64,000 nt of DNA from Anadara kagoshimensis (Eukaryota; Mollusca; Bivalvia; Arcoida; Arcidae). Under the pieces are notes generated by a model that saw only the letters and a program-made list of their open reading frames with translations, was not told where the DNA came from and searched no databases. Positions 33,000 through 45,440 of this stretch are shown piece after piece; the stretch's first letter is position 1, and the number at the start of each line of letters is the position of its first letter. The translations under genes and the position numbers were made by a program. The stretch is from NCBI GenBank assembly GCA_021292105.1, contig CM037870.1:63858083-63922082 (forward strand), read 5' to 3'.

Positions 33000-33035
33000 T
33001 TTAATTTTACTAGACGACCGTTTCAGTACGAGTAA
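33000..33035 (-). repeat. Hammerhead-repeat remnant
   Basis: 'ttaattttactagacgaccg' followed by 'tttcag' matches the flank and 3' half of the ribozyme; the CTGATGA half is missing. Confidence 0.5.
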
Positions 33036-33211
33036 ATTCTAACCACAAGATCATGTGCTGTGTGGATTTTATGCGGGCAATTCTGATCTGTTTTGTAATA
33101 GGACTGCTGCTATGCCTTAGACCACCCAGTCCAAAAAACTGGTACCGGACCAATCATTTAAAGCCTACAAGGAAACGCATTAGTTATTTTTACTGTCAGA
33201 TTGAAAAATTA

Positions 33212-33297
33212 CAATGAAACACAAATAAACTGTTCCATGTTCAAATCACAATCCAAACCAAAGTAAAACTTTGAAAATTGAAATAAACGCATGAACT
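33212..33297 (-). repeat. PT 3' tail fragment
   Basis: 'tgttccatgttcaaatcaca', 'aaagtaaaactttgaaaatt' and 'gcatgaac', inverted. Confidence 0.7.
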
Positions 33298-34954
33298 TTG
33301 GATGATGAAGAACATTCCTTATTTGATTGAAGGAAACTTTACAAAGCATGTTCTTAAACAAGATATCTGTAAAGTATAACAAACTTCTGTATAAGTTTTG
33401 CAATCTGGGTTAAATAAAAAAGTTTGTTAAAATAGTTAGAGTGACCACAAGTTGACCTCAACACAGGTCGTGTCCTTGCATGTCCGGACACTATAATATC
33501 TTTTCATCAGTAAAAAATCTTTTTTATCACAAACATGCATCAATAGATGACCACCAGGTGAAGCTTATAGTGACCAGTGGCTAATGCTGGACAATTAGTC
33601 CAAACATTCATCATGTCCAGGTGTAGAGAAAACATGAATAATTTGAACCAACTGACCAGAAATGAATAAATATTTGTGACAATAATAACAATTGGTATTG
33701 TATGTTGTTTATCCTAGATGAGTGGGTATATATCAGATAGGTGGTATAGTGATGTGGTGCCTTGAATCCTGATACTTTGTCGGGCGGGGTAGGTAGAGGG
33801 GTATTAAAAGGCTAATCATTCCTCATCCAGTCCTTTGATCTTGTACAAATCACTCTTTAGAAAAAATGCCTATTATCGTTAGAATACATCTTGAAATTAG
33901 TATGGCATTTAACAATTAAAAAAACGAATTGGTAATAATGTCATATACCTTCCTTTAAAAACAAAACATACGCACATAATATGATAAAATACTACTAATA
34001 ATTTTATGTAAAGTTCAATCCAATTTATAATTTAATTTTGCGCAATGACTCGTTCACATACGTATGATGCACCATCAGTACTAGTATATGGCTGTACTGA
34101 GACTGTATGTGGCAATGGTAGTTTTGTGAGAATAATGAAATATGTTTCAGCTCGATTTCGCGTATGGGCGCAGTGAATAAAATAATTTGATACAAAGTCT
34201 GGTGTCCGAAGTTAGTATATTCCAAGAATAATATCTGAAGTAGGATTGATTTTGACCATGGTACGTTCTAGTTACATTCCATTCACATAGTTCAAATGCA
34301 GAGAAATCGCAGATGGTGAAGATAAGATACAAAATCTGCAGTAGAAGAATAAATATTTAATTCACTCCTATTTTGTCATTTATTTCCTATAAATCACGGT
34401 ATATATGTCGATTGTTAACAGATATACTGAATATATGCCTGTACTATATCAGACACGGTGTTTGTTACTGGTCTCTTTGATATATACGATGACCAGAGTC
34501 TAGAAAAATATATTCTGGGGCCAAATGTTAATGGTCATTACAGGTGATACATGGCCGCAAGTGACTAATAGTTTAAATGTTTTTTGGATTTTTTTCACAA
34601 AGTGCTTCTGAACTAGATTCTTCGAAAGAGCAATAGATCTTTGCAGTACATAATCCACCACATATTCTTGTATTCTTGTCTTAATAATAAAAAAAAACAA
34701 TAATAATAAACATACATGTTATAATAATAATATTATTATTAAAATGGCAATTAATATATGTATTGTTTTATGTTTATTGACAGCATATGTATATGTGTGA
34801 GGGATTCTGTACATTGTTTGGTGAAATTAGACGTATTATCATTTTTTTCCAAATGCGAGTATGCATGAACCACTTCATGTAAATGTAAATGGAATGACTG
34901 GATATATTCTCCAAATAGTACGATAACCCACGGCTGAACATTTACTTCAATTTA
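33298..34954. other. No gene seen
   Basis: AT-rich. Minus-strand frames of 60-67 codons (33209, 34025, 34147 and 34500) show no recognisable domains. Confidence 0.4.
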
Positions 34955-35085
34955 CGTCCTAGAATTTTAAATCAGTGGTCCCATATTTTTTTCCTATACA
35001 TGTCTGTTTGGCAGTTTTTTCATTACCTGGTATTGTTCCGTGTTCTTGGTTGATTTGGTTGTTGCCAAGTACCTGTTTTACAATT
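34955..35085 (+). repeat. D end joined to a B block
   Basis: 'atcagtggtcccatattttt' is followed by 'atgtctgtttggcagttttt', 'cattacctggtattgttccg' and 'gttgttgccaagtacctg'. Confidence 0.55.
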
Positions 35086-35355
35086 GCAAAAGTTTTCTTT
35101 TTTTTAAATCATTTTGCAATTTTGTAAGATAAAACGATTATGTGAGAATGATTATTTACTAAACCAATCAAAGTGTGTTAAGCTGATATATTTAAATGAT
35201 TGGCTGGCTATTTATGTTTCTAAAAAGGGACTCGAGGAATCAGACTTTATATTGTATTAACACAGACAGTCTATCTATTGACAACTGGGCGAAAATTCCC
35301 ATAAAATGTGATTTGTATAGTATCAAGGCAATAGCGTTAAGTACACTTTACTCTT

Positions 35356-35486
35356 TTTATTACACACATGACGGCTAGCTAAACAGGAGACACTTACCCT
35401 CCCAGAGCACCAAATCTCACTTCTCTGATGGAATTTCGCTTTGGAATTTTAATTTTGACATCGATTGGTATGTTTGTTTTTGATTT
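35356..35486 (+). repeat. PT 3' tail, internally deleted
   Basis: 'attacacacatgacggctag', 'gctaaacaggagac', 'agagcaccaaatctcac' and 'gacatcgattggtatgtttg'; the 'ttgccagttttcaaag' block is missing. Confidence 0.78.
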
Positions 35487-35529
35487 GCAAAGGGGTATGA
35501 AAAGGATATGCTTTGTAAAACCGACTTCT

Positions 35530-35621
35530 GTGTGATGGAACTTCACGTGTTTAAATTTGCTAGTTTTCACTTAATGTTTTATATCATTATGAATTGAACA
35601 TGGACAGGTATGTTTGTTTAA
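35530..35621 (+). repeat. PT 3' tail, second consecutive piece
   Basis: 'gatggaacttcacgtgttta', 'gctagttttcac' and 'aacatggacaggtatgtttg', 45 bp after the previous tail and in the same direction. Confidence 0.72.
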
Positions 35622-36305
35622 CGCGAAAAAAGGCTTCTAATTCTAATGACCAAGTCTAACATATTGTGTCTATCCGTTTCACAAGTCTGAGATCAACTTG
35701 ACCTTTGTTTTATAGAGAAAGTTTCAACAGCTGACTGCATATCTAACCGTTTAGCACAATCTTGATTTTACACCTGAGTGTCTCTCTGAGGTTTGATCTC
35801 GGACAGATTTATTTCAAAACCAATAAATGCAATCATTTAGCATATTGACTGCAACTGATATGGGTATCAATTGTGTCTCGGAAGGGTTTTGACGACAAAA
35901 GGGTCTTTATTGAAATATGGGGACATATTCCGATATTTACGAGGTCAGTACAAGGTTAACATGGTCAGATCCATTAAAACTCAATTAATTTTCTTAACGA
36001 TTGAAACTGACACTTGAATTAATGTAAACTAACAGTAAATATAAATGTAAAGAACTAAATATAAAATGTACAAATATTTTACCGAGTGTCGATGTCATTT
36101 GTTTTATTCAAACTGATAGCGGAGAAATTACTTTAATTATAGGTTGATGCCTATCAGTAAAAAAGTAATTTTAAAATACAAACGGAGAATTATTCAGTGC
36201 GGGTGAAAATCGTTTAAAAAGTATTTAAAAGTAATCAGTACATTGTATTGATATCATCATTAAATATATTGGAAACATTGTGGAACCTAAAGGAGAGTTA
36301 ACATA
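35622..36305. other. No gene seen
   Basis: AT-rich; nothing recognised. Confidence 0.4.
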
Positions 36306-36520
36306 CAGTATATGCCTGACAAAAGTTTAACACGAAGTTAACAAAAATACCAAAATCGGCCAGAGGCACAGCATGGTCCCTCGTCACCTATATCTGGGCA
36401 GCTCCTAGCTGTCTTTTGGAAGTTTTTTGGCGACTAGTTATCCATATCTCAATCACTCGACAGTTGAGCTTTGATTCATTTTCCTTAGCTAAGTGATTCA
36501 CTTTCGACAGGTCTGTACTG
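36306..36520. mobile_element. MITE-A copy 3
   Basis: Ends 'cagtatatgcctgacaaaag' and 'tttcgacaggtctgtactg', inverted copies. The internal 'gacagtt..gctttgattcat' resembles other copies. Confidence 0.8.
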
Positions 36521-36881
36521 AAATTCTAAATTAAATAAGTCATTTTGACATGCTAATTCCACCTGCCTTGGACATATTGTTAACAGATTGACGCCTTGTA
36601 ACAAAAGTTATTTTCCACATAAACTCACGTCTCCTGACATTCGTGGGAGAGTTAAGTAAAAAGCAAGTGGTTTCTTTATTTTTTTTAATTTAATGACTTT
36701 ATCAATATGTCGATCTTTAAACTGATATCATTAAACGATTTGGCAGAAGCCATAATTCTTATGACTGCGAATAGGTCTGCTCTTTAGAATTTACTATTTA
36801 GATACACCAGCAATCAGACATGTAATATTGCCCGAGTAAATACAACGAGTGGTGGGAAAATGTTTAACCCAACCTATATTA

Positions 36882-37099
36882 CAGAATTAACAAAAGTTTA
36901 ACACTCAACCAACCAACCAATGACGAACCTGGGGCTCATTCTGCTCCCTCGTTAGCAATAGCACAGAAGCTTTTCGTCACTTGTTATTTCTTTTGTCGTT
37001 TTGCGGTGGTTACTTGACATCCATATCGTGACCATTCGGCAGACGAACCATGTCTCCTTCTCGTAAGCCCAGTGTAAAACTTTCGGCAGGTCTTTACCT
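36882..37099. mobile_element. MITE-A copy 4, diverged
   Basis: 'aacaaaagtttaacactcaa' on the left and 'gtgtaaaactttcggcaggt' on the right are decayed inverted termini. Confidence 0.6.
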
Positions 37100-37763
37100 A
37101 TATAAGGATTTAAATTATAACTGGATAACAAAAATTATACCCTGTAATTTGATATAACTTCATATTTTACATTGCTATTTTTGACATAAATATTTTTACA
37201 AAATGCACTGTTAGTTCTGAGTACTTGCATAAAGCATAGAAAAACTTGACGAAAGCACAACTAACATGCCTATTTATTAACTCTTACTTTATCATGAGTA
37301 ATTTTGCTTTTGATATCACCTTTTCTCGCATATGTGACAGATTAATCTCACGGGATAGGTGGTACAATATTTTTTTTCCATATCGCACCCCGCGTGAGCG
37401 CGTGTAGGCTATCTCAGTACAGCGGGGACTACTTTGAAGGACGTAATTAATGATACAAGGGATATCATAAAATATTAGAGCTTTCTCCCTAACAACTGAT
37501 TTCTATAATTTTGAATTCTATTTTTATTATTTGTTATAAAAAATATAATTTTGCCCAATAAGTGTTTAAAAAAAGAAATGTATATTGTTGTTATTTGTTA
37601 TCGCGTAGGTCCACATTTCTGCTCTGAGCGACACGACATTGATGACTTTACAATAATATTTCGTCATACATGTATTCATCGCTTGCAAAATCTTTGTTTT
37701 GTAGCAAAAAATTTCAATGTTTAGACTTCAATTAGAATCTATATGCGAGAAAAATAATCAATT
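37100..37763. other. No gene seen
   Basis: AT-rich; a local GC-rich patch at about 37385-37430 (caccccgcgtgagcgcgtgt) is unexplained. Confidence 0.35.
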
Positions 37764-37890
37764 ACTCGTTCCAGACCGAGATAAGGAAATTCCAATCGTG
37801 TCAGATATTTTCATCTCAAACTCGACAGAGCCTCGTTTAGATGAAAATATCTAACCGTTGCTGGAATTCCTTATCTCGGTCTAGAACTCG
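37764..37890. repeat. Foldback element (long inverted repeat)
   Basis: Left arm 'cagaccgagataaggaaatt' ... 'cagatattttcatct' is mirrored by right arm 'agatgaaaatatct' ... 'gaattccttatctcggtcta', around a spacer of about 25 bp. Confidence 0.88.
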
Positions 37891-38446
37891 TTATAGATTC
37901 TCTTTATATTAGTAAGCGTTATTTCCAACTGCAAATATACCGACCAAACCTAGATATCAAAAAGTAATTGTGTCCGTCTTGGACGAGCATTACACAGAAC
38001 TTAATTGGAATGACATTGGATTATGAGAACTTTGTCGACTTTGGACGTAGATCGGCATAATATCATGACAATTTATTCAACTTTTGTTAAAAAAAATTGC
38101 CGAAACATTTTTCGCAAGATTTAAAACACGTGTTTCAGTATGCAAAACGACCCGATGACATGCATCTGCATGAAAACAGCTAAATGGCTAACGTTACATG
38201 GGAAAACGTTCAATTCAGGGTCATCTAAGGTAAAGAATTAACAACAGGGGAGATAATTAGATGCCCAAAAACCTTAAAATCACAAAATTGTCATTTTAAT
38301 TTGTTTTACTCTTAAATAAGCAATTTTAATGTATAACAAAAGGAAACATAAACCAATCATTTCTGCTTCAAATGATTCATTACTTCTGTATTAATACACT
38401 ACAGGGTATCCTGCTGTCCATAAACTACAAATAGGGGTAACGAGTT
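37891..38446. other. No gene seen
   Basis: AT-rich; nothing recognised. Confidence 0.4.
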
Positions 38447-40745
38447 CATTACACTATACATGCCAGCTAAACATTTGTTTTGTAATAACACATCTTAAAC
38501 AAATTGAACAACTTAGGAAAAAATACCAAAATAATAAAATTTACATTATGATAATAAATGGTACAGTTATGAATGCATTGATGCCAACTGCTTTATTACT
38601 CTGAACTTCAATATTTTTCTATACATGAAAAGGAAACATTTGTTTTGTATTATGATATTCCAAAGATTTATTTACGAGTCAAGAAGTTAACAAATTAGTA
38701 CAGCTATGCATGCATTGATATCAATTGCTTTATCATTCTTAAGTTCTCTACCTTGTTCTGTACATAATGCTATACATGCTAGCGAAACATTTCTTTTGTA
38801 AAAGTACAACTTAATAAATTACAATAAATCTCAAAATAATAAAATATCCATTATTATGTTGAAAAGAGTTGTGTTTGTATCATGGAGTTTACAAAAAAGT
38901 ACAGTTATGCATGTATAGATATCAATTGCTTTATCATTCTTATTTTTTCTGGGATTTTTTTTCTATACAAGCAAGGGAGGCGTTTGTTTTGTAAAAAAAT
39001 ATATCTAACTGAGCAACTTTAGAAAAAAATCAAAATAATTAATTTGCATTAAGATAATCAAAGGATTCGTGTGCGATTTATTGATTTACCAAAATGGTAC
39101 ACATATCATTCGTTTTCTATACATGCTAGCAAAATATGATTTTGTAAAAATACATCCTTAACAAATTGAACAACTTAGAATTAATACCAAAATAATAAAA
39201 GTTGTATTATGATATTCAAATCAACTTTGTACGTATCATTGAGTTAACAAATTGGTACAGTTTTGCATGTATTTATGTCAGTTGCTTTATCATTCTTAAG
39301 TTGTACACCTGCCAGCGAAACAGTACGTCTTAACAAATTGAACAACTAAGAAAAAAATAATAAAATTTGTATTATGGTACTCAAAAGATTGCTTGCGAAT
39401 CGTGGAGTTAATAAATTGATACAGCTATGTATGTATTGAAGCAAATTGCTTAACATGATTTTTTTTCTATACCAAATACTGTACATACAAGCGAAATGTT
39501 TTTATGAAAATACGTTTTAAACATAAGACTACATACGAATCATGCAATTAACAAAACGGTACATTTATGCATACATTAATATAAATTGCTTTATCATTCT
39601 AAACCTGTATGGGTTTTTAGACATAATACTATACATGCTAGCGAGAAACATTTTATTTTTATCTTAAAAAAATTAAACAACTTAAAAATACCAAAATAAC
39701 AAAAGATGCATTATGATATTCACTAGATTTGTAAAAACGAATCACGGTGATAATAAATTGGTGAATTTATGCATGCATTGATGTCATTTTATATTTTTTG
39801 TTTACAACAACAATATCATAATACTATATATCCTAGCGAACCATTTGTTTTGAAACAATAGTTCTTGACAAACTGAAGAACTTAAAAAAAAAAAAAAAAG
39901 TAAAAAATACATTAACATATATACATGTACAACAGATTTGCTTACGAATCATATAATTAGCATAATGGTACAGTTAAACATGCATAGATATCTTATTCTT
40001 ATAATTTCTGTAAATTGTTTCCATATATACTGGCGAAACATTTGTTTTGTAAATACATCTTAACAACTTGAAAAACGTCACAAAAAGTTTGCATTACAGT
40101 CCAACCTGTCTTAAAGGCCGCCTCTATAATTATAAGGGTCATCTGCTTATAAAGGGCAGTAGAAAAGTATCTCTGTTCTTTATTCATATTACTTGAACCT
40201 GTATATAAAGGCCACTTTTACTGGTTCCCTTGGATGGCTTTTAGAGACAGGTTTGACTGTATGATATTCAAAAGATTTGTTTACAAATCGTGGAGTTAAT
40301 AAATTAATACAGTTATGCATACATAGATGTCAATCACTTTATCATTCTTAAGTTATATATTTTTTGTACAAAATACTAGACATGCTAGCGAAACATTTCA
40401 GTTATATCTTAACAAATTGAACAGCTTAGAAAAAAAACAAAATAATAAAATTTGCATTATAATATTTAATAAATTTGTATAAGAATCACGGGGAAATGGT
40501 ACAAATTGGTACAGTTATGCAAACATAAATATCAATTGCTTTATCATTCTCATAATTTTTGTGGATTTTTTTTCATGCCAGAGAAACATTTGTAAAAACA
40601 CTTCTAACAAACTTAGAAAATGTCAAAATAAAATTTGTATTATGACATTTACAAAAGATTTGAATTAAAGAGTGTACAAATTGGTACAGTTATTCATGTA
40701 CTGACATCAAATGCTTTTTCATTCTTTAGTTCTATATTTTTGTAT
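38447..40745 (+). repeat. Decayed satellite array, about 200-bp unit
   Basis: The block sequence 'ggtacagttatgcatgcatt', 'gatatcaattgctttatcat', 'tatacatgctagcgaaacat', 'ttgttttgtaaaaatacat', 'aacaaattgaacaactta', 'ataataaaatttgcattatg' and 'atattcaaaagatttg' repeats about 12 times. The 'gcatt.at' anchors lie near 38575, 38712, 38912, 39100, 39268, 39432, 39571, 39775, 39982, 40320, 40522 and 40697. Units range from about 137 to 207 bp and are well diverged. The 338-bp step includes an inserted MITE-B. Confidence 0.85.
40097..40259. mobile_element. MITE-B, complete, inserted in a satellite unit
   Basis: 163 bp with termini CAGTCCAACCTGTCT and, inverted, CAGTCAAACCTGTCT, flanked by TA on both sides (40095-40096 and 40260-40261). 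TA duplication and size fit a Tc1/mariner-type non-autonomous element. Confidence 0.88.
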
Positions 40746-41271
40746 TTTTTCTTGTAATTTATACGTTTGTGATTGTATACGGAGTATTCTTTGTGTCATG
40801 ATAATTTATTTATCCTATATGTGATTTCATGCTAACGGCAATACGTTATATGATGTTTCTTCAAAAAGCGACACATCATCCGTTTATTAAATTATATGTT
40901 TCTTTTGAAAAGGACTTGAATGTGTTCACTTGGTTATATTTTTGTAACACTGTATACAACCTGAATCTGTTGTAAGGTTATTTAGGATCACATTTCTGGA
41001 ACAATAAAAATATTTTATATTTTCGTTTTTACTCAGCAGGTAACTTGATTTAAAATAAATAAAATTATAGATACAGAAAAGGACAAATTTTCATTAAAAT
41101 TTTGAAGTTCAATTTGAGGTCACCAGACAATATGTTTTGACACGTAGTGGTATCACTAGCTCTGTGGGGAAGACGAAATCTTTTACCACTATGATATCAT
41201 ATTAGTGAATTCAAGATCAACTCGATCAATCATACAAACTTGCTCAAATTAATATGTAGTTTAGAATGTTC
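40746..41271. other. No gene seen
   Basis: AT-rich; nothing recognised. Confidence 0.4.
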
Positions 41272-41338
41272 GTATTTCCTTCCTTTTCTATGCAGCAATA
41301 TACCTGCTTCTCCTGCTTATGGAGTTGCCATATACCGT
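41272..41338 (+). pseudogene. PT RT scrap
   Basis: 'tccttttctatgcagcaata', 'tacctgcttctcctgctta' and 'tggagt' correspond to the FLC.NIPASPAYG coding segment. Confidence 0.65.
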
Positions 41339-41429
41339 TTCTTGAATTTCATCACACTTTCAAAAATGGTATATGGCAATTACCATTTTTAAGATTATTT
41401 TATGATTAAATTCAAAATTACCCTAAATA

Positions 41430-41649
41430 TACATGTATTTGACATCCCATAGTTCAATGTTTTTTCATTTCAATATTGTGGGGGTAAAGTTAGCTAAATA
41501 GGAAGTGCTGATCCTTCCATAGCACCGGTCTCACTACATTGGTGGAAGTCATGTGATTAACCTAAATTGCCAGTTTCAAAGTTTTTACTCTGCTTTTGCA
41601 TTATGGTTGGACGCTGTCTCAATATGGTTTGGTTGGTTGTTTTTGATGG
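41430..41649 (+). repeat. PT 3' tail, long form
   Basis: 'atttgacatcccatagttca', 'gtaaagttagctaaatagga', 'ccttccatagcaccggtctc' and 'ttggtggaagtcatgtg', ending 'ggttggttgtttttgatg'. Confidence 0.8.
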
Positions 41650-41914
41650 GATATCGGAAAATTTAACAAAGAGGGTTGGTAACAAAGATGCCACATCAGT
41701 AATTTTTAGTTATTCTTGATGTAACAATTGTTTCTTTTATTTACAAGGATTAATCTAAACACAATTCATATTGTGCGTGAGCTTGTCAAAGTATTTCTGA
41801 TCAACTTTGTATCAGTACGCAATAACCATGTTTATGCGACTTCAGAGTGCATTGCTTCTACACTCGCCCATTATGTAGCAGTACACATTACAAACCACGG
41901 TATTTATTTACCGT

Positions 41915-42180
41915 CTCGGTTGCTTAGTGGTGAAGCGTCTGCCTCAAGAGCGGGAGGTTGTGGGTTAGAACCCTGGTGGAGTCATACATAAGCTTTAATA
42001 TTTGACATGCTAGCACTGCTTCCTCCCCTGGCGCTTGATATTGAAATGACATAGCATCAATTAGTTCATCCTGTGTCAGTATAATGTAGGGTGCATTATG
42101 CTTGTCTGGCGGACTGGCTGTAAAGCTAGCACAGTAAAGTCGCCCGATTGTGCCGCTAGTAAAATTTGGAAATATGAATT
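41915..42180 (+). mobile_element. tRNA-derived SINE (Gly/Glu-like head)
   Basis: A box 'ggttgcttagtggtgaag', anticodon arm 'ctgcctcaagagcggg' and B box 'gggttagaaccc' at tRNA spacing. The body 'tgtgtcagtataatgta' ... 'atgcttgtctgg' ... 'aaagctagcac' is shared with the Arg-headed SINE at 5064. Confidence 0.75.
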
Positions 42181-43029
42181 CTGTAAGCGTGCACTCAAGA
42201 CAACAGTCACAAGTCCCGATACAGTAAGATGAATTCGTTCACGATTTCTTTTGAAGGATGTGGTATGCCTGTAAAAATGCCAGTAACACAGATTGTATAT
42301 AAATATACCTTATTTAAAATGTTTTCTCTAAAAAGGTTTATGTGTTCATTTTTATCGTAAATCTAACAGAATTTATGGTTTCCGTTTCAAAGACAGATGC
42401 AATTCCTTAAAAAGGTGTAATTCTGAACACTGATGAACTTAACAAAACACGATAGCGTTGTGACTGAGCTTGATACATGATTTACGGTGAAAATAAAAAG
42501 GGCACGTTTACTATAGCGCTCTGGGGTGGACGAACCCTTATATAAACACACCTATTATAAGTAACTTTATCTGTGTGAAAGTTCAATTTATTTGTAATTT
42601 CAGTCGATCTAAGAGCATTCACATCGAAATTGCATCAGGAATAGCTACTCAATGATGAGTTAAAATGCAATTTAACTGAACAGACATAAGTCTAATAAAT
42701 ACTTCAGATGGTAAATTACACGGAAAGACACAATCGGTGTCTGACATCTTTAAACATCTTTTCTCTCATAAAATATATTTTGATTTACAGAGATAATTGG
42801 ACCAATTACGTCGTCAGAATTAGGGAATAATAACCATTTCTGTGTTATTAAGCTTATTAAGCGCACACAAAAACTTAAAGCAATGAAAATGGATATTGTT
42901 CGGATCGGATGCCACTTTTTACTGTGACAGATTTAGGCATTACCTTACCTAAATCGAGGTTTTAGTGCTCCATTGATGTGACGAGTTCTAAATCTTAATA
43001 TTGAATCCACAATATAGCAGGACAAAACA
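42181..43029. other. No gene seen
   Basis: AT-rich; nothing recognised. Confidence 0.4.
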
Positions 43030-43245
43030 CACTTACTTTGGAGTCATGTACTGACGAATCACAGCATCTCACGCCGCCAAAGTTCAAATCCAACTGAGAC
43101 AAATCCTACAGTGCAATAAAAATGTTGGCCCGCTTGCGCAAGGTCTGTGGTTTTTCTCTGGTACTCCAGCTTACCCTGCCATATCAGAAGTTACCACCTC
43201 CTTATAAGTTAAAGTATCTAAGTGGGACGTAAATTACCGGCCATT
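43030..43245 (+). mobile_element. SINE, Ser/Leu-like head, decayed
   Basis: 'cgccgccaaagttcaaatcc' is a B-box region. The body 'gtggtttttctctggtactc' and 'cagcttaccctgccatatca' is typical of this SINE type. Confidence 0.6.
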
Positions 43246-45339
43246 ACTTCATTACACATAGACACTAATTCCATGCAGAATTTTGAAAAAAACCCACCAT
43301 GTACTTGACCAATATATAAATGATTTATTTTGCAGTTTAATATTTCCGAGGTACTTAACTTTATTGTAGGCATGTTGCTGAGCATGGGTTTATCTTCTCC
43401 GAGGTCAAGTCATTGTTATCTAGATACCTAGATATGTTGCCAAGTAATTATATCATACAAATTCTTTAAAAATTATTCTATCCAATTTATGAAAAATTAC
43501 TTCAAACAGGACTAATGTTTTCACAAATTTAGGAAAATTAGACTTCTAATAACTTTAAATTTGTGGAATCTCACATATAGTCGCTATTGTATACAAATCT
43601 CGTTAAGTTTTTTTTCAATATTAATGCGTTTAAGTATTTTGTCATTTATTATTTAATATTTATCACGTTTTAAAACATATTTTACGTGACTGATAAATGA
43701 CGATTTTACTTAGAACACAAAGGGACGTTGTATTTTACACTAATGTATAACATTTCCATCCTAAACTCTATAGATTTATAGGATATGTCATAGTTCATGG
43801 TTGACCAAGTTAAAAATGTAGTTAGTATGGTAACCACGTGGCACATATATTATACGCGTGCCAGATAAAACATGATAGATACATATGTATACATTTTATA
43901 TAAATAATACTTATATGAATAAATATACTTTATGATATACAGAGACCACCTTGACCATCAACACTGTTACCGTAGTCTTAAAGTAGTTGTAGATGAATAA
44001 AATACACTTGTCATAGTACTTCAATGTTCTTCCAAAATTTGTAATATTGTTTTGACGCCAGAGATGAAATAGAATTCTTATATGACAACTTTGAACACGG
44101 TTTCTACAGGCCAACTTGTACTCGTCACAAATGGCTGATAAATTATTAATACAACGTTACACATACGCCAATACAACGGGGACAACCCGGGTAATATTAA
44201 CGTAACGCGGATAATAAATTGACGATGATGTCGTTTCTATGAGCTGGCGTTACATCAAGTTCCGAAACAGCGCCCACCTCCTAGCTAAGTATGTCGCGAG
44301 GTAGACGCTGCAGAAAGCCTTAGACAATATCTTGAAGTTTCGGGAAATGTCTCGTTACCAATTTTTGCAAAAAAGTTTACTATTTCTGTATCTTACGCAA
44401 TTGATCATTTTTGCGGCGTCTTTTAACACCAAAAATTGTATTTAGTAATTAGAATCGTATGAAATTGGTTATGTTTTGAAGGGATTATTTTTTTCTTCCG
44501 CAAATGCATTGAAAAAGTGAAATGCGAAACTAAACTGCAAAGTAAACTGCTATATAATGGATGTCACCAAGCAGTGCGCTAAACAAATTCGCCATGAAAT
44601 CGGAACAAATGCAGACAATAAATGAAAATGGAGAAATGTAATCTTCCTGTTGGATAATGAAAGAGTATGGTCTTTCAATAGTGCATATACACGGTATTTA
44701 TAGATTATACAACAGTCACGGTATTTATTACATCGACGACACTCCTTTACGTAGACTGTATTTTTACTGTAGTCAACAGACCTATGGGGCCCTGGGATTC
44801 TGTCTATCCTTTATGAGCCCGTTATACCTGGCGACCCAGTCCCATTGGACCATCACGTTTCTGAGACATAAAGTGATAGAGTGATAAAGCGCGAAAAATC
44901 GAATGCTTTCAGTTCGCTTTGTCCGTCATAGACAGTGCTAAAATTAAAATGAAAGTAAAAATAAAACAATGGAAAGAGCATCAATTTGCTTGGTTAAATA
45001 AAATTCCAGACACTCGTTGTTGGCAGATTTCGCCTAATTTCAGCCTTGCTTCCAACGCTAAATACACATTCAGGTTCATACAGAATAAGGAGACTAAAAT
45101 TTCAGGTCTTTTCATGGGGCAAAATATTAAAAACTAGGACCAGAGTTTCGCGAGTTTTAGGCTGTGCAATTTTGTAGCAAAACTTTTATGTCATTATCTA
45201 AAGTAAATATTATGACTTTCTGTGTATTTTCTACATGTTTAGAACAACCATCAACTGGTGTGCCGATTTTCTTGGAAATCTTCTTTTGAAATTGAAATTT
45301 TATAACCTTTTAGGGCCTTGCTACAATATTTAGAGCCTT
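43246..45339. other. No gene identified
   Basis: AT-rich. Plus-strand frames at 44657-44884 and 44919-45137 (75 and 72 codons) are close together, but I see no domain, splice signals or conserved motif. Confidence 0.35.
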
Positions 45340-45440
45340 TTTAGATAAAGCTCTTTACCAAATTTAGGACTTTTTAAGACAGTGTCTCAAATTTTGTGAC
45401 TCTTTAAGACAGTGCCTCAAATTTGGTGACTCTTTAAGGC
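45340..45440 (+). repeat. Short tandem repeat, about 32-bp unit, three copies
   Basis: 'gactctttaagacagtg.ct' and 'caaatttggtgactctttaa' recur, from about 45366. Confidence 0.8.

Noticed and set aside
38447-40745. CRISPR-like array
   Set aside because: Units of 137-207 bp without short identical repeats or unique spacers, in animal DNA; a decayed satellite explains it.
44657-45137. Two consecutive plus frames suggesting a small two-exon gene
   Set aside because: No recognisable motif, no convincing splice sites, ordinary AT-rich composition.
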